Source: Phocaeicola plebeius
Lineage (GTDB): Bacteria; Bacteroidota; Bacteroidia; Bacteroidales; Bacteroidaceae
NCBI RefSeq assembly: GCF_003437535.1
Contig: NZ_QSQT01000054.1
Coordinates: 1-12,574, forward strand
Length of the DNA: 12,574 bases
Reading direction: 5' to 3'
Shown here: piece after piece, positions 1 to 5,656 of the stretch
Position numbering within the stretch: position 1 is the first letter of the stretch
Layout of the letters: every line of letters starts with the position of its first letter
Notes under the pieces: generated by a model
What the model was told of the DNA's origin: nothing
The model's database searches: none
What the model saw: the letters and a program-made list of their open reading frames with translations, nothing else
Position numbers and translations under genes: made by a program

Positions 1-51
1 AACCTAATCTATTGCTAAATAGATATTTATTACACCGCCTTATGGGCGCAC
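1..51 (-). mobile_element. 5' end of a group II intron inserted in mobC (partial)
   Basis: Read on the minus strand, the mobC frame is interrupted at 52/51 by a sequence beginning GTGCGCCC. This fits the GUGYG consensus of group II intron 5' ends and, from memory, matches the first bases of the lactococcal intron Ll.LtrB. Two hairpins follow, as in the start of intron domain I: CGCC/GGCG (45-48 with 36-39, loop 40-44) and a perfect 7-bp stem ATCTATT/AATAGAT (18-24 with 7-13, 4-base loop). The intron lies in the sense orientation of mobC, so splicing could restore the message. The rest, including any reverse transcriptase/maturase gene and the 3' end, lies outside the window. The intron call is inferred from the consensus start, the hairpins and the exact coincidence with loss of mobC similarity. 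Confidence 0.82.
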
Positions 52-1031
52 TTCAAATACCAGATTATAGCTGCAAGCAAAATTATTGGCGACTCAACAA
101 AGAAATCTCCCTGTTTCTGAATCCAGCTTCGGTTAAGGTTCAACATAATGGTATAGGCAGATTCGTATGCATCAGATATGTCAGTCATGAAGTTGGGATT
201 GATAGGATTACACCGGTGGCTTCTTCTTGGATCATCAAAGTTGATTACATAGAATGTTGGTTTTACCTCGTAACGGTCGGCATATTTAAGAAGATGATTA
301 TAAGCTATTTCAGACAAATCCGGGAACTTATAATCGTATATATACATAGCAAAAGACTTCTCAATCTGCTGTTTGATGAAGTTGTTTACCACTGCATACG
401 ACTTTCCTGAACCGGGTGTACCCAATACTATGGTTGCTCGGAAAGGATTCACGACATTAATCCAACCATTGTTCCATTTCTTCTGATAGTAGAAACGTGT
501 AGGAAGATTTACTGAATATTCGTTTTCCATCAATCTTGTTTCCTGCATGAAACTTTCATTCTCGACATTGAAAACATCATCCATAAGATTATTTTTCAGC
601 AGTCTGCTCATCCATGTTCCACCCATGAGCAAACATATATAACCGATAGTAAGAGAACTCATATAAAGTATTGCCCCTACTTTCGGAATAGCCAAAAGCA
701 TCCAGTTAAGAAAGAAAGTAATGAAACCGACAACAAGGAGTATTATAATGTTTCTCCATGTAATTTTCTCATCTTTCACGCCACGTGTGCCCAGACATGA
801 CAAGCCTAAGAACAAAACAGCAAAGAGTTTGGTCCATAGCAATGAAGAGAACAGTCCAGTATTCTTCTGAAAGTTCATCAGTATTCTGTCCACAACACCT
901 ATAGTAATATTCCATTCACGGAATGATTCATAGCAAAACCAATAACAGTGTATCAACACAAACAATATGGATATGGCACGCATAAAGTCAATAACTTTTG
1001 CCAATCCTCTCAAATCATCTTCCTGTGACAT
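30..1031 (-). CDS. mobC: MobC, VirD4/TraG-like coupling protein, 5' exon only (interrupted by group II intron)
   Basis: MobC is the type IV coupling ATPase that links the relaxase-DNA complex to the secretion channel at the inner membrane. The N-terminal part has several hydrophobic segments (roughly residues 15-33, 63-80, 93-113 and 118-138). The cytoplasmic domain then starts, with a Walker A motif GTPGSGKS at 204-211 and the family-typical stretch IYDYKFPDLSEIA near 231-243. Intact family members are about 650-670 residues; this frame stops at 333. True mobC sequence ends in the codon for K327, whose last base (position 51) is already the first intron base. The final residues CAHKAV and the TAA at 30-32 are intron sequence. 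The Walker B half of the ATPase is missing from the window. The start ATG lies 4 bases beyond the mobB stop, so the two are co-transcribed. Without splicing the product would be inactive. Confidence 0.88.
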   Translation of the reverse strand: MSQEDDLRGLAKVIDFMRAISILFVLIHCYWFCYESFREWNITIGVVDRILMNFQKNTGLFSSLLWTKLFAVLFLGLSCLGTRGVKDEKITWRNIIILLVVGFITFFLNWMLLAIPKVGAILYMSSLTIGYICLLMGGTWMSRLLKNNLMDDVFNVENESFMQETRLMENEYSVNLPTRFYYQKKWNNGWINVVNPFRATIVLGTPGSGKSYAVVNNFIKQQIEKSFAMYIYDYKFPDLSEIAYNHLLKYADRYEVKPTFYVINFDDPRRSHRCNPINPNFMTDISDAYESAYTIMLNLNRSWIQKQGDFFVESPIILLAAIIWYLKCAHKAV

Positions 1032-1035
1032 AACT

Positions 1036-2274
1036 TTATTTTTTTCGTTTTAATTTACCTGAATATAATCTTCTCATTTTGCGTTGGAACGCAAGTTCTC
1101 TGTAATCAATACCATGCGATGTGCCATCAAGCAGTGAACCGGTCATTTCAGCAATCATATCATCACCTGGTGTATCTGATTCTATAATCTGATCAACCTG
1201 CGCATCCTTAGGTAAAGCAGTAAGGAACGGATTGTTTCCATTTCCATTGAAATATTCGTTGAATACTGAGGCTGCATATCCCTTTCCAAGTCGTGAGCCA
1301 TTAGCTACAATACCATTTTCATGGTCAATAAAGGTAATACCATAGATCCTTCCGACATTGTTTTCACGAAACACCACATCTATACCTTCAGTTTTAAGCA
1401 TTTGAACAAACTCCTTTCTATCAGGATTCATCATCATAGCTTTACGTACCTTGTTTCTTAAATCAGGCTGTACCTTCTTAAATTCTTTCTTTGAACGTGT
1501 TATATGAATATGGATAGCATTATATCCATACTTGCGGCCAAGCTTTGCTGCATCTATAGGAACAGAGAGTTTTCTGCCTTCTGAATTTGTGACAGAATAC
1601 ACCATACCATTATATTGTTTTCCGTTATGTTCCTTCTTTACTTCTTCTGCCATTATGTTATAGGCAGAAAGCACAGCATTCAATTCTCCAACAGATTGGA
1701 AACTGTATTTCTTCAATATAGCAGAAACATTTCCTGCAATCTGTTTCCTTATATCTCCCTTGTCTATATCTGCTTTTTGCAGTTGCTCCCTATCTGGAAT
1801 ATTCTGTTTTTTACAAGTATTCAGATTCCATTTTCTTTCAATCTCCTTACGAATTTTGTCGCTTCGTCTGAACTCGTGGCTGTCATTTATCTTCCGTCCA
1901 TTTGAATCCACGCGAAGAGAAACTATGTGTATATGTTCCCGTTCAATATCACTATGCTTGAAAACGATAAAAGGCTGATTGCCGTATCCCATCTTCTCCA
2001 TATAATATGCAGCAATATCAAGTAATTCTTCATCGCTCAGTTTGTCGTCCGGATGCGGATTCAGAGAAGCATGAAATACGGTTTTCTTTGTCCTCATGGA
2101 TGAAGGAAGTAACCTTTGCATATCCTCAAGGGCACGGTTCATATCGGTGTTGCCATTATTGTCAACACTCATGCCTGAGACGAGCAAAACTTTTGCCTCT
2201 CCAGCTTCCACTTTATGGAAGTTATAACCAAGTGCCCCTCCAAGGTTAGATGTAGAACTTATTTTTGCAACCAT
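1036..2274 (-). CDS. mobB: MobB relaxase (Relaxase_Mobilization family)
   Basis: This is the DNA nickase that cleaves one strand at oriT, stays bound to the 5' end and is led into the recipient. The N-terminus carries the expected relaxase motifs: a likely nucleophile Tyr17 in GGALGYNFHKV; the motif FHASLNPHPDD at 67-77; and the metal-binding histidine motif with His107, His114 and His116 (EREHIHIVSLRVD, 111-123). The C-terminal half (about 170-412) is charged and ends in a basic KLKRKK tail. It contains a second region with GRIYGITFIDHENGIVANGS, commonly seen in Bacteroides relaxases. At 412 residues the length is normal for CTnDOT-type MobB. The start overlaps the end of mobA by 16 bases, indicating translational coupling. 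No truncation or missing motif is seen. Confidence 0.92.
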   Translation of the reverse strand: MVAKISSTSNLGGALGYNFHKVEAGEAKVLLVSGMSVDNNGNTDMNRALEDMQRLLPSSMRTKKTVFHASLNPHPDDKLSDEELLDIAAYYMEKMGYGNQPFIVFKHSDIEREHIHIVSLRVDSNGRKINDSHEFRRSDKIRKEIERKWNLNTCKKQNIPDREQLQKADIDKGDIRKQIAGNVSAILKKYSFQSVGELNAVLSAYNIMAEEVKKEHNGKQYNGMVYSVTNSEGRKLSVPIDAAKLGRKYGYNAIHIHITRSKKEFKKVQPDLRNKVRKAMMMNPDRKEFVQMLKTEGIDVVFRENNVGRIYGITFIDHENGIVANGSRLGKGYAASVFNEYFNGNGNNPFLTALPKDAQVDQIIESDTPGDDMIAEMTGSLLDGTSHGIDYRELAFQRKMRRLYSGKLKRKK

Positions 2275-2651
2275 TTACTTCTAATCTCTTCTGCAAGACT
2301 TATCGAAGTTTCAAGAAGCCCTTGCAACTCTGCTGTATTATCATTCAGTTTCTCCAATAATGTATGTGCCACTTTAGCAGAATGATAGCTGTTTATGGCT
2401 CGTACAGTCTGGTTATATAACAGTCCGATTTTTCGGATCTGCGCGTTCACTTCTGTCAATCTGTTGTAAAAATCCACAGTGGATTTATCGGTTGTAATCA
2501 CCTTGAATGTATGAGAAAACAGACGTGCACGAATAAAATCTGACTTGGTTCTGGCACCGGAACGTTCATACAGACTGATAAAATCGGTATTCTCTTTTTC
2601 ATTCAACCTTACATAATATCTGTAAGACGGTGTAGCGGATTCCTTATGCAT
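2259..2651 (-). CDS. mobA: MobA relaxosome accessory protein, ribbon-helix-helix type
   Basis: This small DNA-binding protein (130 aa) should help the relaxase recognise and open oriT. Residues about 10-45 (YYVRLNEKENTDFISLYERS, then RTKSDFIRARLF) read as a beta strand followed by two helices, as in ribbon-helix-helix DNA-binding domains. Residues about 75-128 form a helical region containing IRKIGLLYNQTVRAIN. This resembles the conserved segment of MobC/MbeC-type plasmid mobilisation accessory proteins (a different protein from the coupling protein called MobC here). It is the first gene of the leftward mob operon, directly downstream of the inverted-repeat cluster proposed as oriT, and overlaps mobB by 16 bases. 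The family call is from sequence pattern and position; direct oriT binding is inferred. Confidence 0.86.
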   Translation of the reverse strand: MHKESATPSYRYYVRLNEKENTDFISLYERSGARTKSDFIRARLFSHTFKVITTDKSTVDFYNRLTEVNAQIRKIGLLYNQTVRAINSYHSAKVAHTLLEKLNDNTAELQGLLETSISLAEEIRSKWLQK

Positions 2652-2670
2652 AATCTTTGTTTTTAGTATT

Positions 2671-2752
2671 CAACTTGCGACTTTGGAGCAAGTATCTTCC
2701 CCTTTTCAGGGGCAAGAGTTTTTGGCGGACAAATTTCGGTTTGTCGGACAAA
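2671..2752. other. Candidate origin of transfer (oriT): cluster of inverted and direct repeats
   Basis: Three inverted repeats lie head to tail just upstream of mobA. ACTTGC/GCAAGT is at 2673-2678 and 2688-2693 (9-base loop). CCCC/GGGG is at 2699-2702 and 2709-2712, with flanking CTT and AAG also able to pair. GACAAA/TTTGTC is at 2728-2733 and 2740-2745 (6-base loop). The octamer CGGACAAA is also directly repeated at 2726-2733 and 2745-2752. A structured non-coding segment next to the relaxase operon, between divergent mob and tra units, is the usual place for oriT. The nick site cannot be named from sequence alone. The same hairpins would also lie in the mobA 5' leader, so an RNA role is possible. 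Confidence 0.5.
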
Positions 2753-2820
2753 AACACATCTTGCCAAAGGTTATAAAAAAACAGAGATAGTATTCCTTTT
2801 AGTCATACTCTGCTTCGCTA

Positions 2821-2828
2821 CAAAGTTA
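2821..2828 (-). promoter_or_regulatory. Possible Bacteroides -7 box for the mobABC operon
   Basis: On the minus strand these bases read TAACTTTG, an exact match to the Bacteroides sigma-ABfr -7 consensus TAnnTTTG. A start site a few bases downstream (near 2814) would give mobA a leader of about 160 bases containing the oriT-like repeats. No good TTTG -33 element is seen at the usual spacing, though a perfect palindrome (2844-2863) covers that zone. A near match, TAACCTTTG with one extra base, lies closer to mobA at 2765-2773. An 8-base degenerate match can occur by chance. Confidence 0.35.
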
Positions 2829-2843
2829 GTCTGTTTATTATCA

Positions 2844-2863
2844 ACAGCTTCCATTGAAGCTGT
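2844..2863. repeat. Perfect 8-bp inverted repeat, possible operator
   Basis: ACAGCTTC and GAAGCTGT are perfect reverse complements separated by CATT. The palindrome lies about 16 bases upstream of the putative mobA -7 box, so it would cover the -33 zone of that promoter. That position suits a repressor or activator site. It has no run of T after it, so it does not look like an intrinsic terminator. An oriT-accessory protein site or a cruciform are alternatives. Confidence 0.45.
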
Positions 2864-2969
2864 ACGCAATTTTCCACAATATTACCCGGTATTCTCAAAG
2901 GTGCGCCAGCCTGTGTTTTTTAGATGTTTATTTGCAGTTGTAAGTATCTGCACGCACTGAACAAGTGCA

Positions 2970-3133
2970 TAAAATTACGCACATACACACATTTGCAGAT
3001 GTATGGAAACATACATACTTACACACTTATGCAGATATGCACAAATATATAAATGTGTATATACAGATATACATACAAACAGAAATACAGATATGAATAT
3101 GTTACCAACCATATAAACATTTACAGATATGAA
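2970..3133. repeat. G-poor tract with degenerate CAGAT(AT) repeats upstream of traA
   Basis: This stretch is strikingly poor in G on the plus strand and rich in alternating purine-pyrimidine runs such as ACATACACAC and TATATAAATGTGTATATA. Five copies of a CAGAT core start at 2996, 3032, 3064, 3088 and 3124. Most lie in the context TACAGATATGAA or TGCAGATATG; the 12-mer TACAGATATGAA is exact at 3086-3097 and 3122-3133. The last copy contains the traA start codon (3129). Spacings are 36, 32, 24 and 36 bases. The repeats could be binding sites for TraA and its partner, or simply low-complexity DNA grown by slippage. A 5-bp inverted repeat GCACT/AGTGC lies just upstream (2954-2958 and 2964-2968). 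No clear plus-strand TAnnTTTG box for traA is seen between 2652 and 3128. Confidence 0.55.
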
Positions 3134-3923
3134 AACAGAAACAGATGCAACTACACACATACGTGTAGGATTCGGCTCCCAGAAAGGGGGCATCGGGAAA
3201 AGTACCATTGCCGAAGTGCTTGCAAGCTATCTCTACTATGAGAAGAATATCAAACTGCTGATAATGGACTGTGACTATGCACAACACAGTTTCTACAGAC
3301 TTAGAGAAAGGGATAAAAAAGCTGTTGAGGAAAGTACGGCTCTGCAGGAGAAATTGAAGGCATATATCAGGAAAACAGGGAAGCGTTCATACCGTGTACT
3401 GAAAGCCAAACCTCAGGAAGCCATAAAGGTAGCCGAAGAATACATATCAGAGCACCAGGAAGAGGAAATTTCTGTTGTAATCTATGATTTGCCGGGACGT
3501 TCAGACAGTTCCGACCTGCTTTCGCTTGCCCTTGAAATGGACTATATCATTTCACCTATAGAAGCAGACCTCCAGTCAATAGCTTCGTGCATGGCATACG
3601 CCATTACAATCCGTGATATGGGTGTAATGTTGAGTGGAAGCAGGATAAAGCAGATATTCATGATGTGGAATAAGGTGGACCGGAGAGTCAATACGAGAAT
3701 AATGGAAAGCTATGACAAGGAAATCGAGGAATACGGACTTGGGCTGCTTAAAACCCGTTTGCCAAGATCTGTAAAGTTCAGCCGTGAACTGTCGATGAAT
3801 ACCGGAGGTGTATTCCGTTCCACCTATATGGCTCCCGAAAAAGACCAGCTTGCCGAAAGTAATATTGAAGAACTTGCCAATGAATTAATAGAAATCTTAT
3901 CACTGAAAGCATATGAACAATAA
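3129..3923 (+). CDS. traA: TraA, ParA/MinD-type ATPase
   Basis: This is a cytoplasmic deviant-Walker ATPase of the ParA family, first gene of the tra operon. The deviant Walker A motif KGGIGKST is at 19-26, with the signature lysine Lys19. The second motif LLIMDCDYAQHS has Asp47 and Asp49, and Walker B VVIYDLPG ends at Asp120-Gly123. There is no N-terminal helix-turn-helix before the Walker A, as in the short ParA proteins of type Ib partition systems. Its place at the head of CTnDOT-type tra operons and its 264-residue length fit TraA. The role is not settled for the family; positioning of the element or of the transfer machinery is a reasonable inference. The start codon lies in the last CAGATAT repeat, so autoregulation is possible. 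The 3' end overlaps the next gene by 11 bases. Confidence 0.85.
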   Translation: MKTETDATTHIRVGFGSQKGGIGKSTIAEVLASYLYYEKNIKLLIMDCDYAQHSFYRLRERDKKAVEESTALQEKLKAYIRKTGKRSYRVLKAKPQEAIKVAEEYISEHQEEEISVVIYDLPGRSDSSDLLSLALEMDYIISPIEADLQSIASCMAYAITIRDMGVMLSGSRIKQIFMMWNKVDRRVNTRIMESYDKEIEEYGLGLLKTRLPRSVKFSRELSMNTGGVFRSTYMAPEKDQLAESNIEELANELIEILSLKAYEQ

Positions 3924-4365
3924 CAAAGGAATTTTAGAAGCCAGAATAAAGCAAATGGCCGAAGGAAATTATAAGGAAATGGACAAGGAGTTTTCTCTTG
4001 ATGACTTTGATCCAAAACCTGTCGAGAAAACAACAAAACAGGAGGAAACTGAACCAACTGAAAACAAGAAACCGGAAAAGTCGACAACCAACAAGAAAAA
4101 GCCAGCAGAAAGGAATGATCCGTCTGACATGGAAGAATATAGGAACAGATTCCTGGTAAGCCGTCCCTTCGACAAAAGAACATCTTTTCCGCTAAACCGT
4201 GTAACACTGGATATACTGAAAGACATATTACATGACACAAACAGTCGTGTAAGCCTTTCATCCTTCGTAGAGAATATTCTGCTTGACCATCTGAACAACT
4301 ACCGTTCACTAATCAATGATGCCACAGCCAAGAATATAAGAAAACATACCATACCAAATATGTAA
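3913..4365 (+). CDS. DUF3408-family protein, TraB position
   Basis: This 150-residue protein is conserved in Bacteroides conjugative transposons. It has a short N-terminal helix (about 5-25), an acidic motif EFSLDDF at 26-32, and a Lys/Glu/Thr/Pro-rich linker to about 68 that looks disordered. The conserved C-terminal domain (about 72-140) includes FLVSRPFDKRTSFPLNRVTL followed by helices ending LSSFVENILLDHLNNY. The strand-plus-two-helices pattern of that domain is compatible with a ribbon-helix-helix DNA-binding fold, but this is inference. It overlaps traA by 11 bases, so the two are likely translationally coupled and may act together, as a small DNA-binding partner does with a ParA ATPase. 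The biochemical function is not known. Confidence 0.72.
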   Translation: MNNNKGILEARIKQMAEGNYKEMDKEFSLDDFDPKPVEKTTKQEETEPTENKKPEKSTTNKKKPAERNDPSDMEEYRNRFLVSRPFDKRTSFPLNRVTLDILKDILHDTNSRVSLSSFVENILLDHLNNYRSLINDATAKNIRKHTIPNM

Positions 4366-4371
4366 ACAATT

Positions 4372-5001
4372 ATGGATGCAATATTGACATTAATACTTTC
4401 CATTGTGCTGATGGGAACAGCTGCTATTTTTCTGTGGCTATTCCTGCACACCGGAAAGAAAGTAAGTGAAAATACGGATTCTATCCGTGAGAAGAAACCT
4501 CCCCAAAAAGAAGGAAACACCTCTTCCGTTATAGGCAGGACAAAAACAGATATTACACAATATTCTACAGTTTTACCCAATAATCCTGCTCCCGTAAAAG
4601 ATGTAGATAATAGCGATAATTTTACGGGCGAGGAAAACGAGTTCTTTCCTGATATTGACGAAGTTGACGAGGAAGAAGTTGAATTGGAAGAACTTTTCGA
4701 AGTTACAAAAGATGATATCCGACTTAATGGAACAGAACTGATTAGTAAGGAAATATCCTTGCTTAAAAAAGTCGGCAGCAATGATTCTATTGAGGAAGAG
4801 GAAAAGGCAGAAGTTTCTGAAACCATATCAAAACTGAATGGCAGTGATTTCCTGAAACTGCTGAAAGAGAATGAAGCAAAGGCAGAGAAAAGAAACCAGG
4901 AACTCATATGCATGATAGAAGAGGAAGAACTCAAATCACCCAAGCCGGCACGTAAAAAGAAAAACAAGCCGGAAGAGATTTCACTGGAAGATTTTTTATA
5001 A
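4372..5001 (+). CDS. Membrane-anchored acidic protein of the tra operon, TraC/TraD position
   Basis: I do not recognise a named domain with confidence. The 209 residues start with one hydrophobic helix (about 4-26) followed by HTGKK, which predicts a short N-terminus outside and a long cytoplasmic tail. The tail is low-complexity and charged: a very acidic stretch at about 87-116 (DIDEVDEEEVELEELFE), a helical segment at about 122-186, and a basic patch KPARKKKNKP at 191-200. It ends with EEISLEDFL (201-209), which resembles EFSLDDF in the preceding gene. It lies 6 bases after the DUF3408 gene and 20 bases before traE, so it belongs to the same transcript. Tethering a cytoplasmic partner to the membrane channel is an inference. 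Confidence 0.62.
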   Translation: MDAILTLILSIVLMGTAAIFLWLFLHTGKKVSENTDSIREKKPPQKEGNTSSVIGRTKTDITQYSTVLPNNPAPVKDVDNSDNFTGEENEFFPDIDEVDEEEVELEELFEVTKDDIRLNGTELISKEISLLKKVGSNDSIEEEEKAEVSETISKLNGSDFLKLLKENEAKAEKRNQELICMIEEEELKSPKPARKKKNKPEEISLEDFL

Positions 5002-5021
5002 ACCTTTTAAACGGTATTTGT

Positions 5022-5321
5022 ATGAAGAATAAAATGATTATTACACTGCTCATAGCATGTATGCTTGTCCAGCAGACAAGAGCTCAAGGTAATGGACTTG
5101 CCGGAATACAAGAAGCAACACAGATGATTACATCTTATTTTGATCCAGCTACCAAACTTATCTATGCCATTGGTGCAGTTGTAGGACTGATTGGAGGTGT
5201 AAAGGTGTATAACAAGTTCAGTTCAGGTGATCCGGACACATCAAAGACTGCAGCATCATGGTTCGGTGCATGTATCTTCCTGATTGTGGCTGCAACCATA
5301 TTACGTTCATTCTTCCTGTAA
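5022..5321 (+). CDS. traE: TraE, VirB2-like small membrane protein (DUF4134)
   Basis: This 99-residue protein has a signal peptide (1-21, cut after TRA before Gln22), a short polar segment, then two hydrophobic helices (about 44-63 and 77-98) around a polar loop SSGDPDTSK. This is the layout of VirB2/TrbC pilin subunits, and DUF4134 proteins hold this place in Bacteroides tra operons immediately before the VirB3-like TraF and the VirB4-like TraG. The likely role is the pilus or channel subunit in the envelope; that assignment comes from layout and gene order, not from strong sequence identity to VirB2. The next gene, traF, starts 2 bases after its stop. Confidence 0.83.
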   Translation: MKNKMIITLLIACMLVQQTRAQGNGLAGIQEATQMITSYFDPATKLIYAIGAVVGLIGGVKVYNKFSSGDPDTSKTAASWFGACIFLIVAATILRSFFL

Positions 5322-5323
5322 TT

Positions 5324-5656
5324 ATGGCCGGATGGGAAATAAACAAGGGAATCGGGAGGTCAGTGGAATTCAAGGGACTGAAAGCACAATACCTTTTCAT
5401 CTTTGCAGGAGGACTGCTGGCTGTATTTTTGGTTACAGTCATACTTTACCTCTGTAATGTGGACCAGGTTCTCTGTCTTGTCATGGGAGTATTGGGTGCC
5501 ACAGTTGTTGTGTGGCAAACTTTCTCCATGAACAGCAAATACGGTGAACACGGACTTATGAAAAGAGGTGCTGTCCGTGGCCATCCCAGATACCTTATTA
5601 ACCGTAAGACGGTGTTTCATATATTCCTAAACAACAGACGATATGAGAAACATTAG
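5324..5656 (+). CDS. traF: TraF, VirB3-like inner-membrane protein (DUF4133)
   Basis: I place the start at the ATG at 5324 (MAGWEINKGIG), 2 bases after the traE stop. An earlier in-frame ATG at 5258 would add 22 residues lying wholly inside traE and lacking family likeness. The 110-residue protein has an N-terminal segment with INKGIGRSVEFKGLKAQY, two membrane helices (about 22-43 and 46-66), and a basic tail with RGHPRYLINR. Its size, two helices and place directly before the VirB4-like ATPase match VirB3. It probably anchors TraG at the inner membrane. It overlaps traG by 14 bases, consistent with tight coupling of the two products. Confidence 0.85.
   Translation: MAGWEINKGIGRSVEFKGLKAQYLFIFAGGLLAVFLVTVILYLCNVDQVLCLVMGVLGATVVVWQTFSMNSKYGEHGLMKRGAVRGHPRYLINRKTVFHIFLNNRRYEKH

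Noticed and set aside
12..410. 132-aa plus-strand frame opposite mobC
   Set aside because: Antisense to a clearly conserved gene, with no recognisable domain; starts inside the intron sequence.
2782..2812. Bulged inverted repeat CAGAG/CTCTG as an intrinsic terminator
   Set aside because: The stem is short and imperfect, and it lies between divergent operons where no terminator is needed.
2925..2936. TTTATTTG as a plus-strand -7 box for traA
   Set aside because: It misses the conserved TA of TAnnTTTG, and no -33 partner is evident.
2970..3133. CRISPR array
   Set aside because: The repeats are only about 7-12 bases, degenerate and unevenly spaced, with no cas genes nearby.
2975..3287. Short frames on both strands over the CAGATAT tract, with Tyr/Arg or Cys/Val-rich products
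   Set aside because: Their composition merely reflects the repetitive DNA, and they overlap the start of traA in other frames.
3824..4309. 161-aa minus-strand frame across the traA/DUF3408 junction, and a 109-aa frame within it
   Set aside because: Antisense shadows of two recognised genes, with no domain and no promoter.
4299..4967. 222-aa Ser/Phe-rich minus-strand frame
   Set aside because: Its composition is the antisense image of the Glu/Lys-rich 209-aa tra protein, which fits the operon spacing and strand.
5258..5323. Upstream start giving TraF 22 more residues
   Set aside because: The extension lies inside traE and is unlike TraF; the ATG at 5324, 2 bases after traE, gives the usual N-terminus.
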